A stretch of 64,000 bases of DNA from Microbacterium testaceum (GTDB lineage Bacteria; Actinomycetota; Actinomycetes; Actinomycetales; Microbacteriaceae). Shown one piece after another: positions 36,018 through 48,118 of the stretch. How positions within the stretch are numbered: position 1 is the stretch's first letter; each line of letters starts with the position of its first letter. Where the stretch lies: NCBI RefSeq assembly GCF_020781835.1, contig NZ_JAJGNJ010000001.1:248001-312000 (forward strand). Reading direction: 5' to 3'. The notes under the pieces are model-generated. The model did not search any database. It saw only the letters and a program-made list of their open reading frames with translations, and had not been told where the DNA came from. The translations under genes were made by a program, and so were the position numbers.

Positions 36018-37781
36018 TCACTTCACTTCCTCGTCGGCGGCGTCGACCGTCGGCGCTTCGGGAGCGTCCTTCGCCGGCCCGATGCCCACGGGGACACCCG
36101 CCTCCGGATGATGGAGGTCGAACGCCGGTCGCTCGCTGCGGATGCGCGGGATCGCGGTGAAGTTGTGCCTGGGCGGCGGGCACGACGTCGCCCACTCCAG
36201 GGACGCGCCGTACCCCCAGGGGTCGTCCACCGTGATCGCGACGCCGCGACGGGCCGTCAGCCACACGTTGAGCAGGAACGGCAGCATCGATGCGCCGAGG
36301 ATCATCGCGCCGACGGTGGAGAGCTGGTTCTGCCAGGTGAACAGATCCTGCGACGAGTAATCGGCGTAGCGCCTGGGCATCCCCTCCACACCGAGCCAGT
36401 GCTGGATGAGGAAGGTCATGTGGAACCCGACGAACAGCATCCAGAAATGCACTTTCGCGAGGCGCTCGTTCAGCATGCGGCCCGTCCACTTCGGCCACCA
36501 GAAGTAGAACCCGGCGAACATCGCGAACACCACCGTCCCGAACACCACGTAGTGGAAATGGGCGACGACGAAATACGTGTCGTGCAAGTGGAAGTCCAAC
36601 GGGGGCGACGCCAGGATGATCCCGGTCAATCCACCGAAGACGAAGGTCACCAGGAACCCGATGACGAACATCATGGGCGACTCGAAGGTGACCGATCCTC
36701 GCCACATCGTGCCGATCCAGTTGAAGATCTTCACACCCGTGGGCACCGCGATCAGCATCGTCATGAGGGCGAAGAACGGCAACAGCACCCCACCGGTCGC
36801 GTACATGTGATGCGCCCAGACGGCGACCGACAGGGCCGCGATCGCGATGGTGGCGTAGACGAGCGTCTTGTACCCGAAGATCGGCTTGCGACTGAACACC
36901 GGCACGACCTCGCTGATGATGCCGAAGAACGGCAGCGCGATGATGTACACCTCGGGGTGCCCGAAGAACCAGAACAGGTGCTGCCACAGCAGCACACCGC
37001 CCGCCTCCGGCAGGAAGATCTGCGCTCCGAGCACACGGTCGGCGGCGGCGGCGAACAGGGCGGCGGCCAGCACTGGGAAGGCCAGGAGCACCAGGATGCT
37101 GGTGATGAGGACGGTCCAGGTGAAGATCGGCATCCGCCACATCGTCATGCCGGGGGCGCGCATCGTCAGCACCGTCGTGATGAAGTTGACGGCACCCAGG
37201 ATCGTGCCGAAACCGCTGATGCCGAGACCGAGGAACCAGAGATTGCCCCCGACCCCCGGATGGAACGTCGCATTCGCAAGCGGTTGGTAGGCCGTCCACC
37301 CGAATCCGGCCGACCCCTGGGGCGTGAGGAAACCCGAAACGGCGATGGTCGAGCCGAAGAGGAACAGCCAGTACGCGAAGGCGTTCAAACGCGGGAACGC
37401 CACGTCGGGCGCCCCGATCTGCAGCGGCAGCAGCGCGTTGGCGAAGCCCGCGAACAACGGCGTCGCGAACATGAGCAGCATGATCGTGCCGTGCATCGTG
37501 AACAGCTGGTTGTACTGCTCTTTGGTCGGGACGATCTGCATCCCGGGCTCGAAGAGCTCCGCGCGGATGATGAGCGCCATCAGGCCGCCGAGCATGAAGA
37601 ACAGCAGCGCCGCGATGATGTACAGGAACCCGATCGTCTTGTGGTCGGTCGAGGTGATCCAGCGGACGACGACGTTGCCCTTCGCCTCGACGCGGCTGCG
37701 GTTCAGCAGCGCAGCCTGCGCCGCCGGCATGGTCGCCGGACGCGTTCCAGCCCTTTCGGTGGTCTCGCGGGTGGTCGCCAT
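36018..37781 (-). CDS. ctaD: Cytochrome c oxidase subunit I, aa3 type, stand-alone copy
   Basis: A 587-residue haem-copper oxidase subunit I with about twelve membrane helices. Metal ligands are in place: His97 (haem a, [11 protein letters not shown]), His275 and cross-linking Tyr279 in FGHPEVY (CuB), His324/His325 (CuB), His408 (haem a3) and His410 (haem a). It reduces O2 to water and pumps protons. No subunit II, III or assembly gene is adjacent, unlike the usual ctaC-ctaD organisation, so this is either the sole ctaD located apart or an extra isoform. AAAGAGG precedes the ATG. Confidence 0.95.
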   Translation of the reverse strand: MATTRETTERAGTRPATMPAAQAALLNRSRVEAKGNVVVRWITSTDHKTIGFLYIIAALLFFMLGGLMALIIRAELFEPGMQIVPTKEQYNQLFTMHGTIMLLMFATPLFAGFANALLPLQIGAPDVAFPRLNAFAYWLFLFGSTIAVSGFLTPQGSAGFGWTAYQPLANATFHPGVGGNLWFLGLGISGFGTILGAVNFITTVLTMRAPGMTMWRMPIFTWTVLITSILVLLAFPVLAAALFAAAADRVLGAQIFLPEAGGVLLWQHLFWFFGHPEVYIIALPFFGIISEVVPVFSRKPIFGYKTLVYATIAIAALSVAVWAHHMYATGGVLLPFFALMTMLIAVPTGVKIFNWIGTMWRGSVTFESPMMFVIGFLVTFVFGGLTGIILASPPLDFHLHDTYFVVAHFHYVVFGTVVFAMFAGFYFWWPKWTGRMLNERLAKVHFWMLFVGFHMTFLIQHWLGVEGMPRRYADYSSQDLFTWQNQLSTVGAMILGASMLPFLLNVWLTARRGVAITVDDPWGYGASLEWATSCPPPRHNFTAIPRIRSERPAFDLHHPEAGVPVGIGPAKDAPEAPTVDAADEEVK

Positions 37782-37941
37782 TCGGAGCCTCTTTCGTCCG
37801 GTGCAGGACGGGCGGAGGCGAGGGAGGGAGATTCGCCGAAGACCCGTGCCCGGACGTTAGGAACCGCGCACGCTCACCGGCGACGCCCTTGCCGCGAAGG
37901 GGGCCATACGGTATCGACTGCGCGGACCGGCCGCGCGGTCG

Positions 37942-38862
37942 TCAGACGTGGCGCACGCGCTGCTGCAGCCGGGTGCGGATGTCGAACAGCTCGGTGCCGC
38001 CGACCTCGCGCGCACCCGGGATGCCGCGGAGCAGCAGCGTCGTGAGGGCGCTGCGCTGCACCAGCACGACCGGGGTGCCGCGGACCTTGCCGAGGACGGT
38101 GACCGCGTCGAGGATCGCGTCGTCGGGCAGCACGACCATCGCGCCGCTGAACCGGACGCCGGCGGCCCGGGCGATGACGCGAGCGCGCGAGACGAGCTGC
38201 GTCACCGGCGCACCGATGACGTTCGGCCCGGAGATCTCGCCGCGGCGCACGCCCACCGGCCCGCCGAAGTCCTCGCTGAGCATCGCGTACAGCCCGCTCG
38301 GACCGAGCACGAGGTGGTCGATCTTCTGCTCCGGATCGACGCCGTCGCGGTCGGCGAAGACGTCGTGCCAGACGGTGTACCCCATGCCGAGGTCGGAGAC
38401 GAGGCGCGCGGTCTCCTCCTCGGCGAGCGCATCGGCGAGGATGTGCCGGATCTCGGGCGGTGCCGACCGCACGAGCGCGGGGTCGTAGGGGTCGGCGACC
38501 TCGACACCGCGACCCACCCACTCGCGGATCAGCGAAAGGTACCGTTCCCGCCGCCACCCGCCGGGGTGACCGTAGGCGCGCGCCCGGGGCCGGGTGTCGG
38601 GACGGGGAGCGGCGGATGCCGTGGCCCCACCCCACTCGGACGACGCGTGTCCGCGCCCGCGGTCGTAGGCGGCGCGGGCCTCGGGGGTGCCGACCAGCTC
38701 CCACGCACGCTGCACCTGCACGAACATCGCGGCGTCGCCGCCGGTGTCCGGGTGGGTCTCGCGCAGGCGGACGCGGTAGGCGCGCCGCAGGCCCTCGTCG
38801 TCGACGTCGACGTCGACGCGGAGCACCTCGTACGCCGAAAGCGACATGGGACTGTCGAACAC
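37942..38862 (-). CDS. J-domain / NERD-like domain protein
   Basis: About 306 residues. The N-terminal J domain (about residues 5-65) has the diagnostic HPD in RETHPDTGGDAAMF and the DnaJ-like AYEVLRVDVDVDDEGLRRAYR. After a linker, residues about 145-215 resemble a NERD (nuclease-related) domain: EEETARLVSDLGMGYTVWHDVFAD then KIDHLVLGPSGLYAML. Start is uncertain: GTG 38862, ATG 38847 and ATG 38895 share the frame; a -10-like TAACCT lies 5 nt before 38895. Such proteins are conserved in Microbacteriaceae-like genomes but, to my knowledge, not functionally studied. The J domain suggests cooperation with DnaK. Confidence 0.7.
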   Translation of the reverse strand: MFDSPMSLSAYEVLRVDVDVDDEGLRRAYRVRLRETHPDTGGDAAMFVQVQRAWELVGTPEARAAYDRGRGHASSEWGGATASAAPRPDTRPRARAYGHPGGWRRERYLSLIREWVGRGVEVADPYDPALVRSAPPEIRHILADALAEEETARLVSDLGMGYTVWHDVFADRDGVDPEQKIDHLVLGPSGLYAMLSEDFGGPVGVRRGEISGPNVIGAPVTQLVSRARVIARAAGVRFSGAMVVLPDDAILDAVTVLGKVRGTPVVLVQRSALTTLLLRGIPGAREVGGTELFDIRTRLQQRVRHV

Positions 38863-39008
38863 GCCTTGATCCGTTCCGCCGCTCGGGCGCGGCATCCCTC
38901 AGGTTATCGGCCGCCGTCTGTGCGGACACCGGGATCGGCCCGAGGTTTCGCTGACCGCGGCGCGCCTCCGGCACAACCCGGCCCCACCACCCCACCCGGC
39001 ACCCATCG

Positions 39009-39116
39009 GCCGATTCCGCAGGAGTTGTGCGGGACCGGCCCCTCCGCACAACTCCGGCACAACCGCACAATGCGCCGCATCCGCGCGGGTGGATGCCGAT
39101 TCCGCAGGAGTTGTGC
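39009..39116. repeat. Direct and inverted repeats built on GGAGTTGTGC
   Basis: A 22-bp sequence containing GATTCCGCAGGAGTTGTGC occurs identically at 39009-39030 and 39095-39116. Between them GGAGTTGTGCGG (39021-39032) pairs with CCGCACAACTCC (39044-39055) to make a perfect 12-bp stem. It fills the gap between two minus-strand genes and may end transcription of the upstream J-domain gene's neighbour or be a dispersed repeat. Confidence 0.85.
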
Positions 39117-39122
39117 CCGGGG

Positions 39123-39647
39123 TCAGTTCCGCTCGTTCCGGCGGGCGTAGGCGGCGGCATCCCGACTGGAGAGGGCGAGAAGCACGAGGATGTCGAGGCT
39201 CACCGTGACGAGGGTCGTGCTCACCGTGATCTCCTCGCCCAGCTCCCACCACCCGACGAACGCGGCGACGATCGAGACCGTCGACACGAGCATCACGACC
39301 ACGCGGGCGAGGTTGCTGCCACGCAGCAGCAGGATGCCGAACACCGCCTGCACGAGGGCGACGGCGCCGACGATGCCCAGGAACAGACCGGCGTCCACGC
39401 CCAGGTCGGACATCGTCAGCGTCGAGGATTCGTCGGCATCGCCGTCGGCGGCGGCGGAGAGCACCTGCAGCCACGGAGGAAGATCGAACGCGACGGTCAG
39501 GCCCCACACGATCCCCGCCACCGCGCGCAGCAGCACCAGCAGTCCCCCGGCGACCGTCGCCGCCGGCCGGCGCATCGCCGGGTCGTGGACGACCGGGGCG
39601 GCGAGCGGTTCGAACGCGACCCTCTTCTGCGGATGCCTCTCGCTCAT
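39123..39647 (-). CDS. Membrane protein of unknown function
   Basis: A 174-residue protein with four hydrophobic helices (about residues 32-55, 85-110, 115-135 and 145-165) and a short Lys/Arg-rich N-terminus. The last helices (SLDILVLLALSSRDAAAYARRN) resemble small actinobacterial DUF-type membrane proteins. No function can be assigned. Its ATG overlaps the stop of the LssY-C gene (ATGA), so the two are co-translated and may work together at the membrane. Confidence 0.65.
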   Translation of the reverse strand: MSERHPQKRVAFEPLAAPVVHDPAMRRPAATVAGGLLVLLRAVAGIVWGLTVAFDLPPWLQVLSAAADGDADESSTLTMSDLGVDAGLFLGIVGAVALVQAVFGILLLRGSNLARVVVMLVSTVSIVAAFVGWWELGEEITVSTTLVTVSLDILVLLALSSRDAAAYARRNERN

Positions 39648-40510
39648 GGCCGCACCTCCCCCGCGGAGCTCCCGGTCACGGCATCCGTCCGCTCCGCGGG
39701 GGTGAGGGCGGCGACGCCGCGGGTGTCCAGGATCGGCAGGTCGCCGTCGGTGGTGATGCTGTCGCCGCCGCCGTTGCGCGAGTGATAGCCGGTGGAGAAG
39801 TCGCGGATGACGTCGACGACGACGCCGGGGACGGTCTGCACCGTCGCGACGATGTGGTCGCGCTCGATGTCGGTGTCGGCGTCGATGCGGTGCGTGACCT
39901 GCAGCGTGAACAGGGACAGTCCCACGGCCCGGTCGAACGTTCCCGCGGCGAGCCAGTCGACGCGACGGCCGCCGGGGAGGAGCCATCCGTCCGGACACTT
40001 CCACAGACGCACGTGGTGGCGCTGCGCGGGAGAGCCGGCGACCTCCTGCTGGTAGGCGAGGTCCTGCATCCGTCCGAACAGGAACAGCGGGCTCACCGGC
40101 GCCGTCGGGTAGCTGCGCCGAGTGAGGGTCGACGCCACGATGCGCCACGAGGAGACGAGGCCGACGGGGTCGGCGGGGATCCAGCCGGCGGCCGCCATGG
40201 CGGCCTCGACCTGCGCGCGCTCACCCTGGAACGCCAGGTTCACCGGGTCGCCGAGCAGGCCGTCCGACGTGCGGGTGCGTCCCATGAAGTAGTCGGGCAC
40301 GTAGATCGCGGTCAGGATGCGATGCAGCCGCGGCAGCACGAGGTAGGCGAGCAGACCCCAGAAGACGATCGCCATGACGATGCCGCCCCAGCCGATCGTG
40401 AAGGTCTGCGTGAAGCTGAGGTACGCGAGCCACACGGCGGCGAGACCGGCGAAGACGAAGAAGAACCCGTCGAGCAGTCGCCCGATCGACCAGCGCCTCC
40501 GTCCGCTCAT
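39644..40510 (-). CDS. LssY C-terminal domain protein
   Basis: A 288-residue protein with two N-terminal membrane helices (about 12-35 and 40-60) and a soluble LssY_C-like domain: DPVNLAFQGERAQVEAAMAAAGWIPADP, RSYPTAPVSPLFLFGRMQDLAYQQEV and HHVRLWKCPDGWLLPGGRRVDWLAAGTFDRAVGLS are recognisable family blocks. The domain is named from the C-terminus of Legionella LssY; its role is unknown. Translationally coupled to the small membrane protein downstream. Confidence 0.82.
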   Translation of the reverse strand: MSGRRRWSIGRLLDGFFFVFAGLAAVWLAYLSFTQTFTIGWGGIVMAIVFWGLLAYLVLPRLHRILTAIYVPDYFMGRTRTSDGLLGDPVNLAFQGERAQVEAAMAAAGWIPADPVGLVSSWRIVASTLTRRSYPTAPVSPLFLFGRMQDLAYQQEVAGSPAQRHHVRLWKCPDGWLLPGGRRVDWLAAGTFDRAVGLSLFTLQVTHRIDADTDIERDHIVATVQTVPGVVVDVIRDFSTGYHSRNGGGDSITTDGDLPILDTRGVAALTPAERTDAVTGSSAGEVRP

Positions 40511-40517
40511 CGCACTG

Positions 40518-41582
40518 TCACCACAGCGAGGGTTCGGGGTCGTGGGCGAACGCCTCGGCGACGCGGTGCGGAGGCAGGTCGGTGCGGTGTGCGGGCGACC
40601 ACGACGGCGAACGGTCCTTGTCGACCAGCTGCGCGCGGATGCCCTCGGCCATGTCGGGCTGCGTCGTCGCGAACCACATCACGAGCCCGTACTCCTGCGC
40701 GAGTGCCGCGCGCAGGGACGGCAGTGCCCGCGCGCGACGGACGGCCTCGAGCGTGACGGACACCGCGGTCGGGGCTGACGCCTCGAGGAGATCGGCGGTC
40801 GCGTGCGCCTCCGGCTCCGCACGCCGGCGCAGCCGGTCCAGGATGCCGTCGAGGTCGTCGGCGGAGAAGGCGTCGTCGATCCACGGACGCCAGGTCTCGA
40901 GCTTCGATCTCTCGGGGCTCTCGTCGAACAGCAGCACGAGCTCCGTCGGGCTGGACGGGTCGGCCCGGTACTCCAGCGCCTCGTGGAGGGCCGCCAGGTG
41001 CGCGACGGGCACGAGGTGGTCGGCGAATCCGGCGTACAGTGCGTCGGCGGCATCCATCGTCGCGCCGGTGAGGCCCAGGTATTCGCCTACGCGGCCCGGT
41101 GCGCGCCCCAGCAGCCAGGATCCGCCCACGTCCGGAGTGAAGCCGATGCGCGTCTCGGGCATCGCGAGCTGCGAGCGCTCGGTGACGATGCGGATGCGCG
41201 CGTGGCCGGCGAGTCCGACGCCGCCGCCCATCGTCACGCCGTCGGCGATCGCGACGATCGGCTTCGGGTAGGTGGCGATGCGGTGGTTGAGGGCATACTC
41301 CTCGCGGAAGAAGGTGTGCACCTCGTCGATGCGGCCCGCCACGACGAAGTCGTAGAGCGCCCTGACGTCACCGCCGGCGCAGAACCCGCGCTCCCCGGCA
41401 CCGTCGAGCAGCACGAGATCGACGTCGGAGTCGTGCTCCCACCGGTCCAGGGCGACGGCGAGCCGGCGGATCATGCCGAGATCGAGCGCGTTGATCGCGC
41501 GGGGACGGTTGAGGGTCAGGTGGCCCACACCCCGCCAGGCTCGCGCGATGACCTCGTCGTCGTCGGATCGCTGTGCGTTCAC
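40518..41582 (-). CDS. 3-hydroxyisobutyryl-CoA hydrolase-like crotonase
   Basis: A 354-residue crotonase of the HIBCH branch, longer than hydratases because of a C-terminal extension. Motifs are FCAGGDVRALYDFV, ADGVTMGGGVGLAGHARIRIVTERSQLAMPETRIGFTPDVGGSWLL (Glu and Asp positions used by HIBCH) and the C-terminal LAQEYGLVMWFA...DMAEGIRAQLVDKDRSPSW. It would cleave 3-hydroxyisobutyryl-CoA in valine breakdown, which suits the acyl-CoA dehydrogenase at 4208. GTG start at 41582 follows a minus-strand -10 TAACGT (41594-41589) by 6 nt, indicating a leaderless mRNA. Confidence 0.88.
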   Translation of the reverse strand: MNAQRSDDDEVIARAWRGVGHLTLNRPRAINALDLGMIRRLAVALDRWEHDSDVDLVLLDGAGERGFCAGGDVRALYDFVVAGRIDEVHTFFREEYALNHRIATYPKPIVAIADGVTMGGGVGLAGHARIRIVTERSQLAMPETRIGFTPDVGGSWLLGRAPGRVGEYLGLTGATMDAADALYAGFADHLVPVAHLAALHEALEYRADPSSPTELVLLFDESPERSKLETWRPWIDDAFSADDLDGILDRLRRRAEPEAHATADLLEASAPTAVSVTLEAVRRARALPSLRAALAQEYGLVMWFATTQPDMAEGIRAQLVDKDRSPSWSPAHRTDLPPHRVAEAFAHDPEPSLW

Positions 41583-41669
41583 GCTGCCACGTTACACAGG
41601 CCGCGAGATGTGTTTTCGGCCCCGGATCGGGGAGGATGGGGAGAACGCCCGCCGAACGAGAGGTACTCG

Positions 41670-42878
41670 ATGCCCCAAGGACAGGTGCTGGAATTCTCCG
41701 GGCTGACCAAGCGCTTCGGCGCGGTGTCGGCCGTCGACGGCCTGACCGCGCGCGTGGAGCCGGGGCTGGTGACCGGATTCCTCGGCCCGAACGGCGCCGG
41801 GAAGACGACCTCGCTGCGCATGCTCCTCGGGCTGGTGCGGCCCACGTCCGGCTCGGCGACGATCGGCGGGCGCCCGTACGCCGAGATCGCGCAGCCCCTG
41901 CAGACCGTCGGCGCCGCGCTCGAGGCATCCAGCTTCCACCCGGGGCGCTCGGCCGCGAACCATCTCAAGGCGTACGCCCGCGCGGCCCGTCTGCCCCTCT
42001 CCCGCGTGGACGAGGTGCTCGGACTCGTGGGCCTCGCCGATGTCGCCGGTCGCCGCGTCGGCGGATACTCGCTCGGCATGCGGCAGCGCCTCGGGCTCGC
42101 GACCGCTCTGCTGGGCGACCCCGGCGTGCTCGTGCTCGACGAACCGTCGAACGGCCTCGACCCCGAAGGCATCCGGTGGATGCGCTCGCTGCTGCGTCAC
42201 CTCGCGGAAGAGGGCCGCACGGTGCTCATCTCGTCGCACCTGCTCGCGGAGGTGCAGCAGACCGTCGACGCGCTGCTGATCATCTCGCGCGGACGCCTGG
42301 TCTTCCAGGGCGGCACGGAAGACCTCGCCGACCCCGACGAGTTCTCCACCGTCGTCGACTCCCCCGACCGCGACGCCCTCTCCCGACTGCTCGACGAGCG
42401 GGGCATCGAGTACCAGCTGCTGCGCAACGGCTTCACCATCCGGCACCACGAACCCGTCGAGATCGGGGCGCTGGCCGCCGGTGCCGGCATCTCGCTCTCG
42501 CACCTGCAGAGCAAGGGCGCGAGCCTCGAGGACATCTTCCTCGAGCTCGTCAGCGGCGTCCGCACGCACGCCAGCGCCGCGGGTCCGGTCATGACTGCCG
42601 GCACGGCGACGGCGGTGGAGGAAGCTCCGGATGCCGAGACCACGGGGCCCGAGCCCGAGCCCGCCGGCCTCGCGCCCGCGACCGACCCGGCACCCTCGAC
42701 GGACCTCGTCCCCGTCCTCCCCGCCCCGCGGGGCGCCGCCCCGCCGGCAGCGCCCGACGACGACCCCGGCCCCCGGCCGTCGTACGCGGTGGCCTCGACC
42801 GGCGTCATCGACATCGTGCCCGTCGCCGACGCGCCGGACGACGACTCCCGCGCCGAGAACACGGAGGTGTCGCGGTGA
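41670..42878 (+). CDS. ABC exporter ATPase with long Pro/Ala tail
   Basis: A 402-residue ATPase. Residues 1 to about 300 form the domain: Walker A GPNGAGKTTS (about 36-45), signature YSLGMRQRLGLA, Walker B VLVLDEPSNGLD, and LISSHLLAEVQQTVD. This is the two-component drug/bacitracin exporter type. Residues about 310-402 are an unusual Pro/Ala/Asp-rich low-complexity tail without family similarity. GAGAGG lies about 6 nt before the ATG. The stop overlaps the GTG of the permease gene (GTGA). Substrate unknown. Confidence 0.92.
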   Translation: MPQGQVLEFSGLTKRFGAVSAVDGLTARVEPGLVTGFLGPNGAGKTTSLRMLLGLVRPTSGSATIGGRPYAEIAQPLQTVGAALEASSFHPGRSAANHLKAYARAARLPLSRVDEVLGLVGLADVAGRRVGGYSLGMRQRLGLATALLGDPGVLVLDEPSNGLDPEGIRWMRSLLRHLAEEGRTVLISSHLLAEVQQTVDALLIISRGRLVFQGGTEDLADPDEFSTVVDSPDRDALSRLLDERGIEYQLLRNGFTIRHHEPVEIGALAAGAGISLSHLQSKGASLEDIFLELVSGVRTHASAAGPVMTAGTATAVEEAPDAETTGPEPEPAGLAPATDPAPSTDLVPVLPAPRGAAPPAAPDDDPGPRPSYAVASTGVIDIVPVADAPDDDSRAENTEVSR

Positions 42879-43693
42879 GCCTGGTGGCATCCACTCGCTC
42901 CGAGTACACGAAGCAGTTCAGCACCGCCGGGTGGTGGGTGCTGGCCGTGGTGCTCGTCGTCTACGTCGGCTTCACGGCGGGTGTGCTCGCGCTGGCGTTC
43001 GGGGGCGTGGCATCCGGAGCCCTCCCCGGGGCCCAGGGCACGGTGCCATCGACCGACAGCCTGGCGCCGCTCGTCTACAGTTCGGCGAGCGCCGTCGGAT
43101 ACGTCTTCCCGCTGCTGGCGGGCACGCTCATGGTGACCACCGAGTTCCGGCACAAGACCCTCACCCCGACGTTCCTCGCGACACCGCGCCGCGGTGTGGT
43201 GCTCGGCGGCAAGTTCGTGATCGGCGTCCTCGTCGGACTCCTCTACGGCGTCGTCGGCTCGATCGCCGCGATCGGGGCGGGCGCCGGGGTGTTCGCGGCG
43301 TTCGGTCTCGACACGCAGCTGACGTCGTCCGACACGTGGGTGCTCGTGGGCCGGATGCTGCTGGCCTTCGCGCTGTGGGCCGTCGTCGGGATCGGTGTCG
43401 GCACCGTCGTACGCAATCAGGTGGCGGCGATCGTGATCGTGCTGGCGGTGACCCTGTTCGTCGAGCCGATCGTGCGCACGATCGCCGGCGTCGTCGACGG
43501 CCTCGACGCGGTGGCGCGCTGGTTCCCCAGCGCCGCGAGCGATGCGCTCGTGGGTCAGACGATCTTCGGCGCCGTGGGTGCCGGTGGTTCGGAGCCGCTC
43601 AAGTGGTGGCTCGGGGGCCTCGTCCTCCTCGGCTACGCCGTGGTACTGGTGGCGATCGGCCTCGTCACGACCTGGCGGCGCGACGTCGACTGA
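42875..43693 (+). CDS. ABC exporter permease
   Basis: A 272-residue membrane protein with six hydrophobic helices and the hydrophilic start LVASTRSEYTKQFSTAGWWV, typical of ABC-2 type permeases. VTTEFRHKTLTPTFLATPRR after helix 2 is a common feature of that family. The GTG start overlaps the ATPase stop. Together they form a two-gene exporter. Nothing adjacent indicates the substrate. Confidence 0.9.
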   Translation: MSLVASTRSEYTKQFSTAGWWVLAVVLVVYVGFTAGVLALAFGGVASGALPGAQGTVPSTDSLAPLVYSSASAVGYVFPLLAGTLMVTTEFRHKTLTPTFLATPRRGVVLGGKFVIGVLVGLLYGVVGSIAAIGAGAGVFAAFGLDTQLTSSDTWVLVGRMLLAFALWAVVGIGVGTVVRNQVAAIVIVLAVTLFVEPIVRTIAGVVDGLDAVARWFPSAASDALVGQTIFGAVGAGGSEPLKWWLGGLVLLGYAVVLVAIGLVTTWRRDVD

Positions 43694-43697
43694 CGCG

Positions 43698-44087
43698 TCA
43701 GGAGACCAGGTCGGCGACGTCCTCGGGCTCGGATGCCACCTCGAGACGCAGCGCCTTCAGCAGCGCCACACCGTGCTTGGTGGTCAGGACGAGGCGTTCG
43801 AACTCGTCATGTCCGCTCAGGTCGATCACGACGCTGGACTTGCGGCGACGGATGATCACGAAGTCGTTGCCGCCCGCGGACTTCCATGTGCCGGCTGCGA
43901 CCGCGACGGGGAGGTTGGTGCCGGGGTTGGGGACGCCGCGCAGCCACGTCCACGCGTCATCGGTCAGCTGCACACGGTCGATCGTCTCGCGCGGCACGAC
44001 GATGTTGCGCTTGCGGAACGACAGGGCACGCTCGGTCGGCGAGAGCACGACCTCGAGCTGCGTCGAGTCGAGCAGCAGGGTCACCAT
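43698..44087 (-). CDS. Conserved protein of unknown function, PH-like
   Basis: A 129-residue soluble protein: VTLLLDSTQLEVVLSPTERALSFRKRNIVVPRETIDRVQLTDDAWTWLRG at the start, then FVIIRRRKSSVVIDLSGHDEFERLVLTTKHGVALLKAL. The alternating beta strands and VPRETIDRVQL suggest a small PH-like or bacterial-PH fold, but this is a guess from pattern only. It ends 4 bp from the permease gene end (convergent). ATG 44096 is an in-frame alternative start. Confidence 0.6.
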   Translation of the reverse strand: MVTLLLDSTQLEVVLSPTERALSFRKRNIVVPRETIDRVQLTDDAWTWLRGVPNPGTNLPVAVAAGTWKSAGGNDFVIIRRRKSSVVIDLSGHDEFERLVLTTKHGVALLKALRLEVASEPEDVADLVS

Positions 44088-44225
44088 GGCATCCATCCTG
44101 CCAGCGCAGCCGGGCGGGCACGGTCCGCATCGCTTACGAGAGCGCAACGATCGGTCGATGGCGCCGCCGCGTCCGCGTGCGTGACCGGCGGCCCCGATGT
44201 CGGGGCGGAGGGATAGCCTGGAGCG

Positions 44226-46618
<2,393 letters not shown>

Positions 46619-46622
<4 letters not shown>

Positions 46623-48082
46623 GCGTGGTCGACGTCGTCGTCGTCGGCGCGGGATTCGCGGGGCTCGGCATGGCCGGGGCCCTGCGTCGCGCCGGGCGCG
46701 ACGACGTCGTCGTCATCGAGCGCGCGGGCGACGTCGGCGGCACGTGGCGCGACAACACCTACCCCGGCGTCGCGTGCGACGTGCCCGCCCACCTCTACAG
46801 CTACGCCGCGCACCCGCACGCGGGCTGGTCGCAGACGTTCGCGCAGGGCCACGAGATCCAGCAGTACCTGCGCGACGTGGCCGCGGGCGTCAGCGACCGC
46901 CTCCGACTGCACACCCCGCTCGTGGGTGCCGAGTGGGATGCCGACGCCTCGCTGTGGCGCATCGACACCGGTGCCGAAGTCCTCCGGGCCCGCTCCCTCG
47001 TCCTCGCGTGCGGACGACTGACCGAACCCCACGTGCCGGCGATCGTCGGCCTCGAGTCCTTCCCCGGGCCGTTGTTCCATTCCGCGCGGTGGGATCACGA
47101 CGTCGATCTCGCCGGTGCGCGGGTGGCCGTCGTCGGCACCGGGGCGAGCGCGGTGCAGCTCGTGCCCGAGCTGGCGCAGCGCGCCGCCCACGTGACGCTG
47201 TTCCAGCGCACCGCGGCGTGGATCGTGCCGCGCGGCGGCGGCGAGATCCCGCCCGCCGAACGCGACCGCCTCGCTCGGAACCCCGGCGCGCTCGCTCGCC
47301 TGCGCGCCGAGCTGTACGCCGAAGGCGAGGCGCGGTTCGCCTCGCGCTCCGGCGATGCCGCCGCCTCCGCAGCCGCCCGCGACGCCGCGCTCGCGCACCT
47401 GCACGCCCAGGTCGCCGACCCGGATCTGCGCGCGGCGCTGACGCCCGATTACGCCTTCGGCTGCAAGCGCGTGCTGCTCTCGGACACGTTCTACCCCGCC
47501 GTGGCATCCGACCGGGTCACCCTCGAGCCCAGCGCCCTCGACCGGGTCGACGGGTCGACGCTGACCGCCGCGAGCGGGCAGCAGCACGAGGCCGACGTGC
47601 TCGTGCTGGCGACGGGTTTCGCCTCGACGCAGCAGCCGTACGCCGACCTCGTGCGCGGCGAAGACGGAACGCTCGCCGACCACTGGTCCGAGGGCATGAC
47701 ATCGTTCGGGTCGACCGTGGTCGCCGGGTTCCCCAACTTCTTCGTCCTCAACGGCCCCAACGCGAGCCTCGGGCACAACTCGGCGGTCCTCATGATCGAG
47801 GAGCAGGCGGCCTACGTCGTCCGCGCCCTCGCCGAGCGCGACCGCCGCCCCGATCGCGTTCTGCGCGTGCGCCCCGAGGCCGAGGCGGCCTACACCGACG
47901 AGATCGCCGCCGCCGCGGCATCCACCCCCTGGATGACCGGCGGATGCCGCAACTGGTACGTCGACGAGCGGTCGGGGCGGCTGACGCTGCTGTGGCCCGG
48001 CACCGTCCAGGCGTTCCACGAGAGACTGACCGGTACCGACGGGTCGGAGTTCGAGCCCGCGCACACCCCCGTGCGCGGCTGA
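46619..48082 (+). CDS. Flavin-dependent Baeyer-Villiger-type monooxygenase
   Basis: A 487-residue class B flavoprotein. FAD-binding GAGFAGLGMAGAL is at residues about 9-21, GGTWRDNTYPGVACDVPAHLYSY follows, the Baeyer-Villiger fingerprint FPGPLFHSARWD fits FxGxxxHxxxW(P/D), and NADPH-binding GTGASAVQLVPELA comes next. ATGFAST and the C-terminal FFVLNGPNASLGHNS complete the pattern. It inserts oxygen next to a ketone or hydroxylates a substrate using NADPH and O2. Its GTG overlaps the fbiC stop (GTGA), so translation is coupled to FO synthase. That link is unusual and its substrate unknown. Confidence 0.88.
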
Positions 48083-48118
48083 CGCATCGCCCCGCGCGGC
48101 TCACACAGAAGGAGAGTC

